DNA of 64,000 nt from an uncultured Bacteroidales bacterium. GTDB taxonomy: Bacteria > Bacteroidota > Bacteroidia > Bacteroidales > UBA932. A program made the position numbers and the translations under genes. Under the pieces are notes generated by a model, which was not told where the DNA came from, ran no database searches, and was given only the letters and a program-made list of their open reading frames with translations. Location of the stretch: assembly GCA_905235675.1 (NCBI GenBank), contig CAJONC010000007.1:1-64000 (forward strand), written 5' to 3'. Positions 15,427 to 25,160 of the stretch are shown piece after piece (within the stretch, counting starts at the first letter, position 1; each line of letters starts with the position of its first letter).

Positions 15427-16551
15427 CTAAAGCAGTTTATAGATTTCGTCGGCTATGGTCTGTGCCGCGTCGAGCCTTGCGAGGGGGGCGAGGTTGGCTT
15501 CGAGGCGGGCTATCTTTTCGTGGTCCGCCGCCAGCGCGAGCGCTGTGGGGAGGAGTTGCTGCGGTGCGTCGGCATCGCGTACCATCAGGGCGGCATCCTT
15601 GTTCACGAGGGCCATGGCGTTGTGCGTCTGGTGGTCTTCGGCAACGTTGGGGGAGGGCACGAACACCGCAGCCCTCTGTACCGCGCATATTTCCGAGATG
15701 GAGGATGCCCCGCTGCGGGAGATAATTACGTCGGACGCCGCGTAGGCGAGGTCCATCCTTGCAATGAAATCGGAATATCGGATGAAGGGAAGATCCCTTC
15801 CAGCCATGAACTCGTCTATGCCGTTCTTGTAGTATTTGCCGCACTGCCAGATTATCTCCACGTCTTCCCCTCCCGGGCAGCCGTCCTCTATCCACTTCTT
15901 CATGGCATTGTTCAGGGTGCCGCTGCCAAGGCTTCCGCCCACTATGAGCAGGTGCTTTTTCCCGGGGGTAAGTCCGTAGAATTCAATCGCTTCCGTCTTG
16001 TCTTCCGCAGAATAGGGATGGAATTCCCTACGTATGGGATTGCCGCTGAAGACTATCTTCTCCGCAGGGAAGAAGCGCTCCATTCCGTCGTAGGCCACGC
16101 AGATGCACTGCACCTTTTCCGCCAGCATCTTGTTGGTAAGCCCTGCGAATCCGTTCTGCTCCTGTATCAGGGCGGGGACCTTCTTCGCCACAGCCTTGCG
16201 CAGCAGGGGAGCGCTCGCGAATCCGCCTACGCCTATCGCCACGTCGGGCTTGAAGCTGTCGATAAGTTTTCCCGCCATCCTCTCGCTTTTGAGCATCATG
16301 AACGGAACCTTGACGTCGTTAACCAGATTCCTGAGGCTGAGCTTGCGCTGCAGGCCCTTGATGGGCAGGCCGACTATCTTGTAACCGGCCGCAGGCACTT
16401 TCTCCATCTCCATCTTGCCCTCTGCCCCCACGAAGAGAATCTCGTTTTCGGGGTTGAGTTCCATGAGTTTGTTCGCAATCGAGATGGCGGGGAAGATATG
16501 TCCTCCCGTGCCGCCTCCGCTGATTATGGCCCTTATCTTCTTATATTCCAT
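15427..16551 (-). CDS. murG: UDP-GlcNAc:undecaprenyl-PP-MurNAc-pentapeptide GlcNAc transferase
   Basis: A GT-B glycosyltransferase of 374 residues that makes lipid II from lipid I on the inner membrane face. The N-terminal SGGGTGGHIFPA is the MurG glycine loop 1, VGVGGFAS near 100 is loop 2, and ISRSGASSISE near 270 contacts the nucleotide sugar. I took ATG 16551 (MEYKKIRAI); the longer frame would add 21 residues read from inside ftsW. Even so, it overlaps the ftsW 3' end by 11 bases. Confidence 0.96.
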   Translation of the reverse strand: MEYKKIRAIISGGGTGGHIFPAISIANKLMELNPENEILFVGAEGKMEMEKVPAAGYKIVGLPIKGLQRKLSLRNLVNDVKVPFMMLKSERMAGKLIDSFKPDVAIGVGGFASAPLLRKAVAKKVPALIQEQNGFAGLTNKMLAEKVQCICVAYDGMERFFPAEKIVFSGNPIRREFHPYSAEDKTEAIEFYGLTPGKKHLLIVGGSLGSGTLNNAMKKWIEDGCPGGEDVEIIWQCGKYYKNGIDEFMAGRDLPFIRYSDFIARMDLAYAASDVIISRSGASSISEICAVQRAAVFVPSPNVAEDHQTHNAMALVNKDAALMVRDADAPQQLLPTALALAADHEKIARLEANLAPLARLDAAQTIADEIYKLL

Positions 16552-17944
16552 ATTCGTCGTCGGATAATTGTTCGTTGATGTCGTTTCCGCTTTCAAATGC
16601 GTCCAGGTCGGCAAGGTCGTTTTCCACCTGCGGTGCGCTGAGGTCGACCAGGGGGTCGGCGGCGCGCTGTTCGCGGGCTATCCTGTTGGATGCAATGCGG
16701 CTGATGGAGAGTATCACCCCGAAGGCTACGCTGAAGCAGAGGAAGGCGAAGGCTCCGTGGCTCACCAGAGGCAGTGTCTGGCCTGTCATCGGCCCTATGT
16801 CCACGTTTACGCAGATGTGCAGGAAGGCCTGGCAGGATATCAGCAGCGACAGTCCCGCCACCGTGAGCTTGGCGAAGAGGTCCTTGCCGCAGTTGCGCAC
16901 TATTATCGAGCTTCGTGCGAGCAGGCTCAGGTACAGGGTTATCACGAGCAGCCCTCCGAGTATTCCGTATTCCTCGATGATGAAACTGAACATGTAGTCT
17001 TCGGAGATGTCCGGCACTACGTAGCGCTGGGTGCTCTGGCCGGGGCCTTTTCCTATCAGGCTGCCCTGATGCACGGCAATCTTTGCCGAATACGGCTGCC
17101 TTATCTTGTCTATCGCTTCGTAGAATTCGGTGGAACCCACCGGACTTTCCGCCGCCTGCAGATCGTAATCCGTACTGCCGCCGGTGAAACGGCTGATGCC
17201 GGTGCCTATCCTCTCGAACACCACGGGGAATTTCTCATTCTTCTTGTGTATGGAGTTCGTTGCGCAGAATATGCCCATGCACACGGCCAGGGCGGCGATT
17301 CCGAGCAGCAGCAGCTTCAGCAGGTCGCGTCCCGAGTCTCCTCCGAGAAGTATCACCAGGAACATTATGCCTCCTGTGAAGAGGGCCGCGGAGTTGCTGC
17401 CGGGAAGCACCATCAGGGTGATAAGGATGAAGGGCATATAGACATACAGGTATTTCTGTTTCTTTGAATCGCCCTTGAAAAAGCGCATTCCTTCCTTCCT
17501 GCGGACTGCGTCGACCGCCCAGGCAAGGTACATCACCATGGCCACCTTCACCACTTCGTTCACATGTATCTGCTGGTTGTAAACCTCTATGATACGGCGG
17601 GCGCCGTTGCGCGATACCGACTTGATCGGACCTACGTCGATATGGCTGAGCAGCAGGGTCAGGAGTATGAACGAAACCAGGAATCCGTATTTGGAACAGA
17701 TGCGGAAGAAATTGATGTTCTTTATGTTATAGCAGATTATTATGATGGCGAGGCCGATCAGAACAATGAACAGGTGGCCTTTCACGAGGTCGAGCCGCGT
17801 CTGCCCAGGAAGGAGCAGGCGCGAGGTGGACGAGAAGATGCAGAGCACCGAAATCATGATAAGCATGAGCACGATTATCCACACCACCTTGTCGCCCTCG
17901 GTGTCCTCGAAAAAGTTCCAGATATTTTTCTTCCTGTCCGCCAT
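16541..17944 (-). CDS. ftsW: Lipid II glycosyltransferase FtsW (SEDS family)
   Basis: A 467-residue polytopic protein with about ten membrane helices. SEDS hallmarks include NGARRII after the first helices, GKGPGQSTQRYVVPDISEDYMFSFIIEEYGILGG near 300-335 and LPLVSHGAFAFL near 390. It polymerises glycan strands at the septum with the FtsI transpeptidase encoded in the same operon. The C-terminal 50 residues are acidic and cytoplasmic. It follows murD with a four-base gap. Confidence 0.96.
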   Translation of the reverse strand: MADRKKNIWNFFEDTEGDKVVWIIVLMLIMISVLCIFSSTSRLLLPGQTRLDLVKGHLFIVLIGLAIIIICYNIKNINFFRICSKYGFLVSFILLTLLLSHIDVGPIKSVSRNGARRIIEVYNQQIHVNEVVKVAMVMYLAWAVDAVRRKEGMRFFKGDSKKQKYLYVYMPFILITLMVLPGSNSAALFTGGIMFLVILLGGDSGRDLLKLLLLGIAALAVCMGIFCATNSIHKKNEKFPVVFERIGTGISRFTGGSTDYDLQAAESPVGSTEFYEAIDKIRQPYSAKIAVHQGSLIGKGPGQSTQRYVVPDISEDYMFSFIIEEYGILGGLLVITLYLSLLARSSIIVRNCGKDLFAKLTVAGLSLLISCQAFLHICVNVDIGPMTGQTLPLVSHGAFAFLCFSVAFGVILSISRIASNRIAREQRAADPLVDLSAPQVENDLADLDAFESGNDINEQLSDDEYGI

Positions 17945-17948
17945 TTTC

Positions 17949-19289
17949 CTAAAGGTTTCTTACCGCTTCCTTGAACTGCTCGCCGCGGTCTTCGTAATTG
18001 TTGAAAAGGTCGAAGCTGGCGCAGCAGGGGCTGAGCAGCACGACGTCTCCGCTTTCGGCGAATGCGGCGGCCGCCTTCACCGCGTCTTCGGCGCTCGTGG
18101 TGTCGGTAATCCTGTCGCTGCCGACGATTTCCCCGAAGGCCTCGTGAATCTTGCTGTTGTCCACTCCGAGGCAGACTATGGCCTTCACCTTCTCCTTCAC
18201 AAGATCGGTGAGCACGCCGTAGTCGTTGCCCTTGTCCTTGCCGCCGACTATCCAGACCACGGGTTTGGTCTGGCATTCGAGTGCATACCATGCAGCGTCC
18301 ACGTTGGTTGCCTTGGAGTCGTTGATATACATTACTCCGCCTATGCTCAGCACGGGTTCCAGCCTGTGCTCCACCGCCTTGAAGGTCCTGAGGCTGTTGC
18401 GTATCACTTCGTTGCTTATGCCCGCGGCCTTTGCGGCGAGGGCTGCGGCCATGGAGTTGTAGACATTGTGCCTGCCGCCCAGGGCGAGTTCCTTCAGGTA
18501 AATCTCGTCCTCGCTCTGCTCGTAGCGCACCACTATCCTGTCGTCGCGCAGGAAGGCGCCCTGCTTCACTTCCTCCTTCTGGGTGAAGGGGAGCATCTTG
18601 CACTGGAGCACTATCTTGTCGAGATGGTCTATGGTGATGGCGTCATCGGAGTCGAAGATGAAACAGTCTTCGGGGCGCAGGTTGCGGGTGATGCGGAACT
18701 TGCTGCGTATGTAATTCTCCAGATTGTAGTCGTAACGGTCGAGATGGTCGGGAGTGATATTGGTGATAATCGCGATGTCCGGACGGAAATCGTAGCAGTT
18801 GTCAAGCTGGAAGCTGCTTATTTCCAGCACGTAATAGTCGTGCTTCTCGGTCGCCACCTGCATCGCGTAGCTCTTGCCTATGTTGCCCCCGAGGCCCACG
18901 TTCAGCCCCGCGTTCTGCAGCAGGTAGTAGATGATGCTGGTAGTCGTGGTCTTGCCGTTGGATCCGGTGATGCATATCTTTTTAGCATCGTCGTAACGCG
19001 CGGCGAATTCTATCTCGGAGATTATGCCCGTCCCCTGTCCTGCAAGTTTGCGCACTATGGGCGCAGTCGAGGGAATGCCGGGGCTTTTCACCACCTCGTC
19101 GGCATTCAGCACAAGGCTTTCCGTATGCCCGCCCTGCTCGAAGGGGATGTCCCACTTGCGGAGAGTCTCGGCATACTCTTCCTTTATTTCTCCATTGTCG
19201 GAAAGGAACACGTCGAATCCTTTCACCTTGGCGAGCACCGCGGATCCCACTCCGCTTTCACCGCCGCCCAAAATAACCATTCTTCCCAT
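17949..19289 (-). CDS. murD: UDP-N-acetylmuramoyl-L-alanine--D-glutamate ligase
   Basis: A 446-residue Mur ligase that adds D-glutamate to UDP-MurNAc-L-Ala. GGGESGVGSAVLA near 8-20 is the UMP-binding loop, ITGSNGKTTTTS at about 109-120 is the P-loop, and NDSKATNVDA near 325 carries residues typical of MurD. Its start is three bases from the mraY stop, so the pair is tightly coupled. Length and motifs are complete. Confidence 0.97.
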   Translation of the reverse strand: MGRMVILGGGESGVGSAVLAKVKGFDVFLSDNGEIKEEYAETLRKWDIPFEQGGHTESLVLNADEVVKSPGIPSTAPIVRKLAGQGTGIISEIEFAARYDDAKKICITGSNGKTTTTSIIYYLLQNAGLNVGLGGNIGKSYAMQVATEKHDYYVLEISSFQLDNCYDFRPDIAIITNITPDHLDRYDYNLENYIRSKFRITRNLRPEDCFIFDSDDAITIDHLDKIVLQCKMLPFTQKEEVKQGAFLRDDRIVVRYEQSEDEIYLKELALGGRHNVYNSMAAALAAKAAGISNEVIRNSLRTFKAVEHRLEPVLSIGGVMYINDSKATNVDAAWYALECQTKPVVWIVGGKDKGNDYGVLTDLVKEKVKAIVCLGVDNSKIHEAFGEIVGSDRITDTTSAEDAVKAAAAFAESGDVVLLSPCCASFDLFNNYEDRGEQFKEAVRNL

Positions 19290-19292
19290 AAT

Positions 19293-20547
19293 CTACCTGA
19301 TTTTCAAAAGCGCCAAAGTCGATACGGCCAAAATTATCCCTATAATCCAGAAACGGGTTACGATGCGCGGTTCCGGCATGCCCTTCTTCTGGTAATGATG
19401 GTGGAGGGGAGCCATCAGGAATATCCTGCGTCCCTCTCCGTATTTCTTCTTTGTATATTTGAAATAGTATTTCTGCATGAGCACGCTCAGGCTCTCCATC
19501 AGGAAGATGCCGCAGAGCAGGGGGAGGAGGAGCTCCTTGCGGATAAGCACCGCGCTCACCCCTATTATGCCTCCTATGGTGAGGCTGCCGGTGTCGCCCA
19601 TGAACACCTGGGCGGGATAGGTATTGTACCACAGGAAACCTATCAGTGCCCCTATCAGCGCCGACATGAATATGGCTATCTCTCCCGTGCCCGGTATATA
19701 CATGATATTGAGATAGTTGGAGTTGATAAGGTTGCCGCTGAGGTAAGCCAGCACGCCTATCACCACCGCGACTATGGAGGACGTTCCCGCCGCCAGGCCG
19801 TCCAGGCCGTCGGTGAGGTTCACTCCGTTGGAGCATGCGGTAATCACTATCACTATCATCAGCACGTAGATGGCCCACTTGCAATACCATCCCCATTTGC
19901 CTTTCACCGGCGAGAGCGATTTGTAGTCGAATTCGTGGCTCTTCACGAACGGGATGGTGGTCTTGGTGCTCTTCACCACATCCTCTTCCTGCCAGACCGA
20001 ATCTTCCACCAGCTTCGCTGTCGAGGGTGAGTTCGGAACGGTCCTCCACCTGTGCCTTCGTCTGTACTTTCTCGCGCACGACTATGTCGGAACTGAAGCA
20101 GACGGCAAGCCCTATCACGAAGCCGAGGGCTATCTGGCCGACCAGCTTGCCTTTTTCACTTAGGCCGTCTTTATTGTGTTTGAACACTTTTATATAATCA
20201 TCGGTAAAGCCGATGGCTCCGCACCAGATTGTGGTGAACAGCAGCAGCTGGATGTAGATGTTGCTGAGGTCGCAGACAAGCAGGACGCTTACCAGCAGTG
20301 AGAGGAGTATGATAATGCCGCCCATGGTGGGGGTGCCCTTCTTCTGCATCTGGCCTTCGAGTCCGAGGTCGCGTATGCTTTCGCCTATCTGCTTGCGCTG
20401 CAGCCAGCCGATGATGCGTTTGCCGGCGAAGAATGCCATCAGCATACTGAAAATGACGGCAAGCATGGCCCTGAACGACAGGTAAGTCATCAGCCCCGCA
20501 CCGGGGATGTCCAGGCCTTGGATATGGTTGAAGAGATGGTATAGCAT
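19293..20547 (-). CDS. mraY: Phospho-MurNAc-pentapeptide transferase, frameshifted as read
   Basis: MraY attaches phospho-MurNAc-pentapeptide to undecaprenyl phosphate to give lipid I. The 5' part (ATG 20547, [10 protein letters not shown]) encodes the first helices, the TDDYIK motif and a segment ending VVREKV. The 3' part (from about 20009 leftward) is in another frame and encodes [26 protein letters not shown] and HHHYQKKG. Removing one base, or adding two, between about 19975 and 20065 would fuse them into a full protein. The first frame stays open past the break to 19258 but reads nonsense. The gene is single here and normally essential, so a base-call error, a true mutation or recoding must be told apart. 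All catalytic motifs survive. Confidence 0.85.
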
Positions 20548-20554
20548 AATCTTA

Positions 20555-21955
20555 TTATATCTGTTCAAAAATTTCGTTTACTATTTCTCGTTCGTCGAAG
20601 TGATGTTTCACGCTGCCTATAATCTGGTAGGTCTCGTGGCCCTTGCCTGCAACCAGTATGGTCGAAGAAGGCTTGGACATGGTGATTGCGGCCTTGATGG
20701 CTTCGCGCCTGTCGGTGATGCAGACCGATTTCATCAGGCCTTCGCGGCTGAATCCGGTACGGATTTCGGCGATGATGGCATCGGGATCTTCGGTGCGGCA
20801 GTTGTCGGAAGTGACGAATATGCGGTCGGCGTATTTCTCTGCCACGGCGGCCATCTCGGGGCGCTTGCTGCGGTCGCGGTCGCCTCCGCAGCCGAAGAGG
20901 CAGACGAGTTCCCTTTCGGGAGCTATGTCGCGGAGTGTCTGGAGCACGTTTTCAAGGGCGTCGGGGGTGTGGGCGTAGTCTATCACTGCGGCAAGGTCGC
21001 GCGGGCCGTGCAGGATTTCGAGCCTTCCTGGAGCTGATTCCAGCTTGCTGATTGCCACAAGGGATTCGTCCTCCGGCACTCCGAGTGCGAGGGCGGTGCA
21101 GTAGATTGCGAGTATGTTGTAGGCATTGTGCTTTCCGGTGAGCCTGGTCCAGGTCTCGGTGCCGTCGATGCGGAGCAGCATCCCTTCGAAGCTTTCTTCC
21201 AGAATGCGGCAGCAGTGGTCTGCGGCGCCCCTGCAGGAGTACGTGACCACCTTCGCCGCGGTGTTCTGCACCATTACGCTGCCGTTGCGGTCGTCGATGT
21301 TCACGATGGCGGTGGCGTTTTTGGGCAAGTTGTCGAAGAAGAGTTTCTTGCAGCGCAGATATTCCGCAAAGGTCTTGTGGTAGTCGAGATGGTCGTGGGT
21401 GAGGTTCGAGAAGATGCCCGCCCTGAACTCCAGACCGGCAATGCGTTCCTGCTCCACGCCTATGGAACTGACCTCCATGAAGCAATACTGGCAGCCCGCA
21501 TCCGCCATCTCCGCCAGCAGGGAGTTGATGGTGATGGGGTCAGCGGTGGTGTTGGCCGTTTCGCTGCGGCGCGGACCTACGTAGTTGGCTATGGTGGAAA
21601 GCAGGCCGCATTCGTAGCCTAGGCTGCGGAACATGTTGTAGAGCAGGGTTACGGTAGTGGTCTTCCCGTTGGTGCCGGTGATGCCCGCGAGCTGGAGTTT
21701 CCCGGACGGATGGCCGTAGAAATTGTCGGCGCAGAGGGCGAGTCCCCTGCGGTCGGCGTCCACGACTGCCGAAGCACCTTTTGCGAGGGCGTCTTCGATG
21801 AAAGCGTGTCCGTCTGCGCTGCATCCCTTCACTGCGATGAAGAGGGCGCCCTGGCAGGCCTTGCGGGAATCACTCGTGATGGAAGTGATTTCCGTCTCAG
21901 GGCTGCCGTGAACTATGGCGGCGCCTGTTCCGTGTATTATCTTTTCGAGCTTCAT
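20555..21955 (-). CDS. murE: UDP-MurNAc-tripeptide synthetase
   Basis: A 466-residue Mur ligase. SDSRKACQGALFIAVKG near 28-44 is the UDP-binding part, GITGTNGKTTTVTLL near 93 is the P-loop, and DYAHTPDALENVL near 330 is conserved. The residue-3 specificity motif, usually DNPR in meso-diaminopimelate-adding enzymes, reads DNCR here. The arginine that contacts the substrate is kept, so meso-diaminopimelate is still the likely amino acid. The start overlaps the ftsI stop by four bases. No murF follows, in contrast to proteobacterial clusters. Confidence 0.95.
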   Translation of the reverse strand: MKLEKIIHGTGAAIVHGSPETEITSITSDSRKACQGALFIAVKGCSADGHAFIEDALAKGASAVVDADRRGLALCADNFYGHPSGKLQLAGITGTNGKTTTVTLLYNMFRSLGYECGLLSTIANYVGPRRSETANTTADPITINSLLAEMADAGCQYCFMEVSSIGVEQERIAGLEFRAGIFSNLTHDHLDYHKTFAEYLRCKKLFFDNLPKNATAIVNIDDRNGSVMVQNTAAKVVTYSCRGAADHCCRILEESFEGMLLRIDGTETWTRLTGKHNAYNILAIYCTALALGVPEDESLVAISKLESAPGRLEILHGPRDLAAVIDYAHTPDALENVLQTLRDIAPERELVCLFGCGGDRDRSKRPEMAAVAEKYADRIFVTSDNCRTEDPDAIIAEIRTGFSREGLMKSVCITDRREAIKAAITMSKPSSTILVAGKGHETYQIIGSVKHHFDEREIVNEIFEQI

Positions 21956-23877
21956 TTCGTTTTCATGTCTGTTATCGGGATGCGGAAGTCGGGGTCGTTC
22001 ACGCAGATATAGTCAACAAGGTCTTTCACCGCCCTCGCGGGGATGCCGCCGCCCTGGTAGCTGTGGCGGGTGGGCTTGGAGTATACGGCCGCGAGCACGC
22101 TGTATTTGGGTTCCCCGGCGGGGAAGTATCCCACGAAGGTACCCTGGTACTGCCTGCGCCCCGAAGCGTCGCTGTACTGCCCGTTCTCGAAGGTCGCAAA
22201 TGAGGTTCCGGTCTTGCCCGCCACCTTGCACTTCGCGCTCTTGAGCACCCTGGCGGTACCTTCCTCGGTAACCGAAAGCAGGGCGCGCGTCATGGTGTCG
22301 GCCACGGCCCTGGAGCAGATGGAAGCGTTCAGCACGCTGGGTCCCCTGCGGTCGGTGACCGTGCCGGCGCGTTCGATGTCTTCCACCAGGTAGGGCTTCA
22401 CCATCTTCCCCTTGTTTGCGATTGCATTGTAGAAGGTGATTATGTGGAGAGGAGTCTCTTCGGTGGAGTATCCGAATCCCATGGTGCCGAGTGTGGTGTT
22501 CGACCAGTAGCGCCTGTCGTCGGGATTGGGTATGGAGGGGGTGAGCAGACCTTCGAGGTCGAAGTCGAAGCTGTCGCCCAGTCCGTAGGAGTATATCTTT
22601 TCCACGAAGTGCTTGGGGTCGGAGGCGTAATTCTGCACGGCAAGGGTCCCGAAAACATAGTTGGAAGATATCTTGAAGCCGTCCAGCAGGCTTATCTCCC
22701 TTGTTTTGTGTTCGCGCTCCCAGTCGAGTATATGCACGTCCTGCTTCATCTTCGTGTTCTTCACGATGCCGTGGTTGGTGGGGATGGTTTCGTCGAGGCT
22801 CTTGTATATCCCGTCGGAAAGCACGCTCAGCAGGGTTACGGTCTTGAAAACGGAACCCGGTTCGCAGCGGCGGCCTATCACGAAGTTGGTAATCTCCTCG
22901 AAACGGTTTCCCCTGTTGGGGTCGCGGGAGAGGTTAACCATCGCGCGAATGGCCCCCGTCTTCACCTCCATCAGCACGAGGCATGCTCCGGCTATGTCTT
23001 CGAGGGTGTCGATGCGCTCGCGCAAGGCCCTGTCGGCAACGTCCTGGTAGTCGATGTTGATGGTGGTGCGCAGGTCCTGTCCGTTCACGGCGCGGGTGTA
23101 ATTCTTGGTATGGTCGCGGACGAGCCCGGCATCGGTCTTCTTCAGGTATTCCTCCCCGTCTTTTCCGTGCAGGATAGCATCGTAGCGGCCTTCCAGCCCG
23201 GGGTTGCCCTTGATTTCCTCCTCGGGAAGGCCGGAATTGTCGCGCACGAAGCCTATGGTGCGGCGGGCCAGGCTGCCGTAGGGATATTTGCGCACGTTCC
23301 TCTGTTCCACGATTATTCCGCCGCGGTTGGCTCCTTCGTTGAAGAGGGGCAGCTGCTGTATGCGCATCAGGGTTTTGCGGTCGACGCCCTTGGCTATGGG
23401 CAGATATTTCTTTCCAGACCTGCGGCCGGAACTTATCTGGGAATACATCTTGTCGGCGTTGATCCCGGGAACTTCTTCCGCAAGGCCTTCGGAGAGGGCG
23501 CGGGCCTTGTCGAGCCACTTGGCTTCTTTTTCCGCAGCCCTGTCCTTGTCTTTCATCTTTGCGAACTCGGCCTTGCGCACCGTGCAGTCCATGCGTATGT
23601 CGTAGACGGGATAAGACATTGCGAGCAACTTTCCGTTGCAGTCGATTATGTTGCCGCGCACAGGCTCGACTTTCTCCCTCGTCACTTTGGGAGTCAGGGC
23701 TGATTCAATCTTCGGATTGGGTTTCCAGATGGCCTGGAAGTATATCAGCTTGAATACAATGGCGAAGGTGAGAAGCAACAGTGCAAGATAGAACCAGTAC
23801 AAGACCAGACTGATCCTGTCCCGCTTCTTCTTAGGAGCCTTCTCCTGAGCCTGCCGTATGTTGTTGTCTTCAGCCAT
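21952..23877 (-). CDS. ftsI: Septal penicillin-binding protein / transpeptidase
   Basis: A class B PBP of 641 residues: a short cytoplasmic basic tail, one membrane helix at about 25-48, a dimerisation domain with PVRGNIID, and a transpeptidase domain. The three active-site motifs are SVFK near 343, SSN near 404 and KTGT near 554. It cross-links septal peptidoglycan together with FtsW. The protein ends soon after the catalytic domain, and I see no C-terminal PASTA domain. It is coupled to ftsL upstream (adjacent) and murE downstream (four-base overlap). Confidence 0.94.
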   Translation of the reverse strand: MAEDNNIRQAQEKAPKKKRDRISLVLYWFYLALLLLTFAIVFKLIYFQAIWKPNPKIESALTPKVTREKVEPVRGNIIDCNGKLLAMSYPVYDIRMDCTVRKAEFAKMKDKDRAAEKEAKWLDKARALSEGLAEEVPGINADKMYSQISSGRRSGKKYLPIAKGVDRKTLMRIQQLPLFNEGANRGGIIVEQRNVRKYPYGSLARRTIGFVRDNSGLPEEEIKGNPGLEGRYDAILHGKDGEEYLKKTDAGLVRDHTKNYTRAVNGQDLRTTINIDYQDVADRALRERIDTLEDIAGACLVLMEVKTGAIRAMVNLSRDPNRGNRFEEITNFVIGRRCEPGSVFKTVTLLSVLSDGIYKSLDETIPTNHGIVKNTKMKQDVHILDWEREHKTREISLLDGFKISSNYVFGTLAVQNYASDPKHFVEKIYSYGLGDSFDFDLEGLLTPSIPNPDDRRYWSNTTLGTMGFGYSTEETPLHIITFYNAIANKGKMVKPYLVEDIERAGTVTDRRGPSVLNASICSRAVADTMTRALLSVTEEGTARVLKSAKCKVAGKTGTSFATFENGQYSDASGRRQYQGTFVGYFPAGEPKYSVLAAVYSKPTRHSYQGGGIPARAVKDLVDYICVNDPDFRIPITDMKTK

Positions 23878-24237
23878 CTATTCCAGTATTATCGCCTGTT
23901 CCGTGGGTTCTCCCACATCGGATCCCAGGTCTTTCAGCCTTTTCGCGACCGCGCTGCGGCGGCTCATGCTCGCCACCTCGAAGGTCTTGTCGGCATATAT
24001 GATTTCAAGTTCGTTCAGTTTCGCCTTGTTCTTCTCCACCTTGTTGAGGACGTTTTCCGCCATGAGGCTCTGGAAGATGAGTATCCAGCAGAGCAGGAAG
24101 GTGTATGCGATGTGGATGAAATACTTCCCTGCGTTGATGCGCAGCAGGAGGTTGCCTGTGAAGATGGCCGCCACGCCGTTGCGCAGCAGCGTCCAGAGGT
24201 CGCTTATCTTCCATTTTCTTTTGTTGCTCTCCGCCAT
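23878..24237 (-). CDS. ftsL: FtsL-like bitopic division protein
   Basis: A 119-residue protein with one strong membrane helix at about 42-62 (FIHIAYTFLLCWILIFQSLM) preceded by a basic region. A coiled-coil-like stretch follows (KVEKNKAKLNELEIIYADKTFEVASMSRRSAVAKRL). Sequence similarity in this family is low. Size, topology and the slot between rsmH and ftsI are what identify it. It would bridge FtsI and FtsQ in the divisome. The cytoplasmic part of about 40 residues is longer than in E. coli FtsL, as in Bacteroidetes relatives. Confidence 0.8.
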   Translation of the reverse strand: MAESNKRKWKISDLWTLLRNGVAAIFTGNLLLRINAGKYFIHIAYTFLLCWILIFQSLMAENVLNKVEKNKAKLNELEIIYADKTFEVASMSRRSAVAKRLKDLGSDVGEPTEQAIILE

Positions 24238-24243
24238 GGCGCA

Positions 24244-25146
24244 TCATAGTTTTTCAGCTACCCTCAGTTTTGCACTGCGGGCGCGCGTGTTCGACGAAAT
24301 CTCCTCCTCGGAGGGGAGGACGGGCTTGCTTCCAAGGGGCTTCAGGGGCGCGAGGCTGCGTCCGAAAGCATCCTTTTCGATATTTCCTTCGATGTTGCCG
24401 GAACGGAAGTAGTTCTTCACCATGCGGTCTTCGAGGGAATGATAGGTTATTACCACCAGGCGCCCGCCTTTCCTGAGCGAGACCGATGCTCCTTCGAGGA
24501 ATTTCTCGAGGGAGCGCATTTCCTGGTTCACTTCAATCCGGAGGGCCTGGTACACCTTTGCCAGATACTTGTGCTCTGCGAAAGACGGCAGGGCCGCTGC
24601 GATGGCATCGTGGAGGTCGTCGGTGGTGAGGATTGCCTTCTGCTGCCTTGCAGCCACGATAAGGCCTGCGACTTTGTCCGCATTTTCAACCTCCCCATAG
24701 ACATAGAGGATTTTTTCCAACTCTTTTTGCGTATATGAACCCACGATGTCGGCTGCAGTCATGTCGCCCTGCACGTTCATTCGCATGTCGAGCGGGGCGC
24801 TGAAACGGAACGAAAAGCCCCGCTCAGCCGTATCAAACTGGTGCGACGACACTCCCAGGTCGGCCAGGATGCCGTCGAGCCCTTCGGGAAAATATTGAAG
24901 GGTATAGTTGTGTATGAATCTGAAATTGTTGTGTACGAATATGAAGCGCGGATCGGACGGAGCATTCGCGGCGGCGTCCGCGTCGCGGTCGAAGGCCATC
25001 AGCCGGCCTTCCGCGCCCAGCCGCCGAAGGATTTCGGCGCTGTGCGAGCCGCCGCCGAATGTAGCGTCGGCATAGTTTCCGGAGGTATTTGTAACGAGGC
25101 GCCCTATGCTTTCGTCAAGCAGTACGGGATTGTGATATTCGCTCAT
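24244..25146 (-). CDS. rsmH: 16S rRNA (cytosine1402-N4)-methyltransferase
   Basis: A SAM-dependent methyltransferase of 300 residues. Its N-terminal YHNPVLLDESI and DATFGGGSHSAEIL (SAM loop) match RsmH/MraW. LADLGVSSHQFDTAERGFSFR near 90-110 is the family signature. It methylates C1402 of 16S rRNA. As usual it follows mraZ, here after 14 bases. Confidence 0.97.
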   Translation of the reverse strand: MSEYHNPVLLDESIGRLVTNTSGNYADATFGGGSHSAEILRRLGAEGRLMAFDRDADAAANAPSDPRFIFVHNNFRFIHNYTLQYFPEGLDGILADLGVSSHQFDTAERGFSFRFSAPLDMRMNVQGDMTAADIVGSYTQKELEKILYVYGEVENADKVAGLIVAARQQKAILTTDDLHDAIAAALPSFAEHKYLAKVYQALRIEVNQEMRSLEKFLEGASVSLRKGGRLVVITYHSLEDRMVKNYFRSGNIEGNIEKDAFGRSLAPLKPLGSKPVLPSEEEISSNTRARSAKLRVAEKL

Positions 25147-25160
25147 CCTGAATCCTCCCC

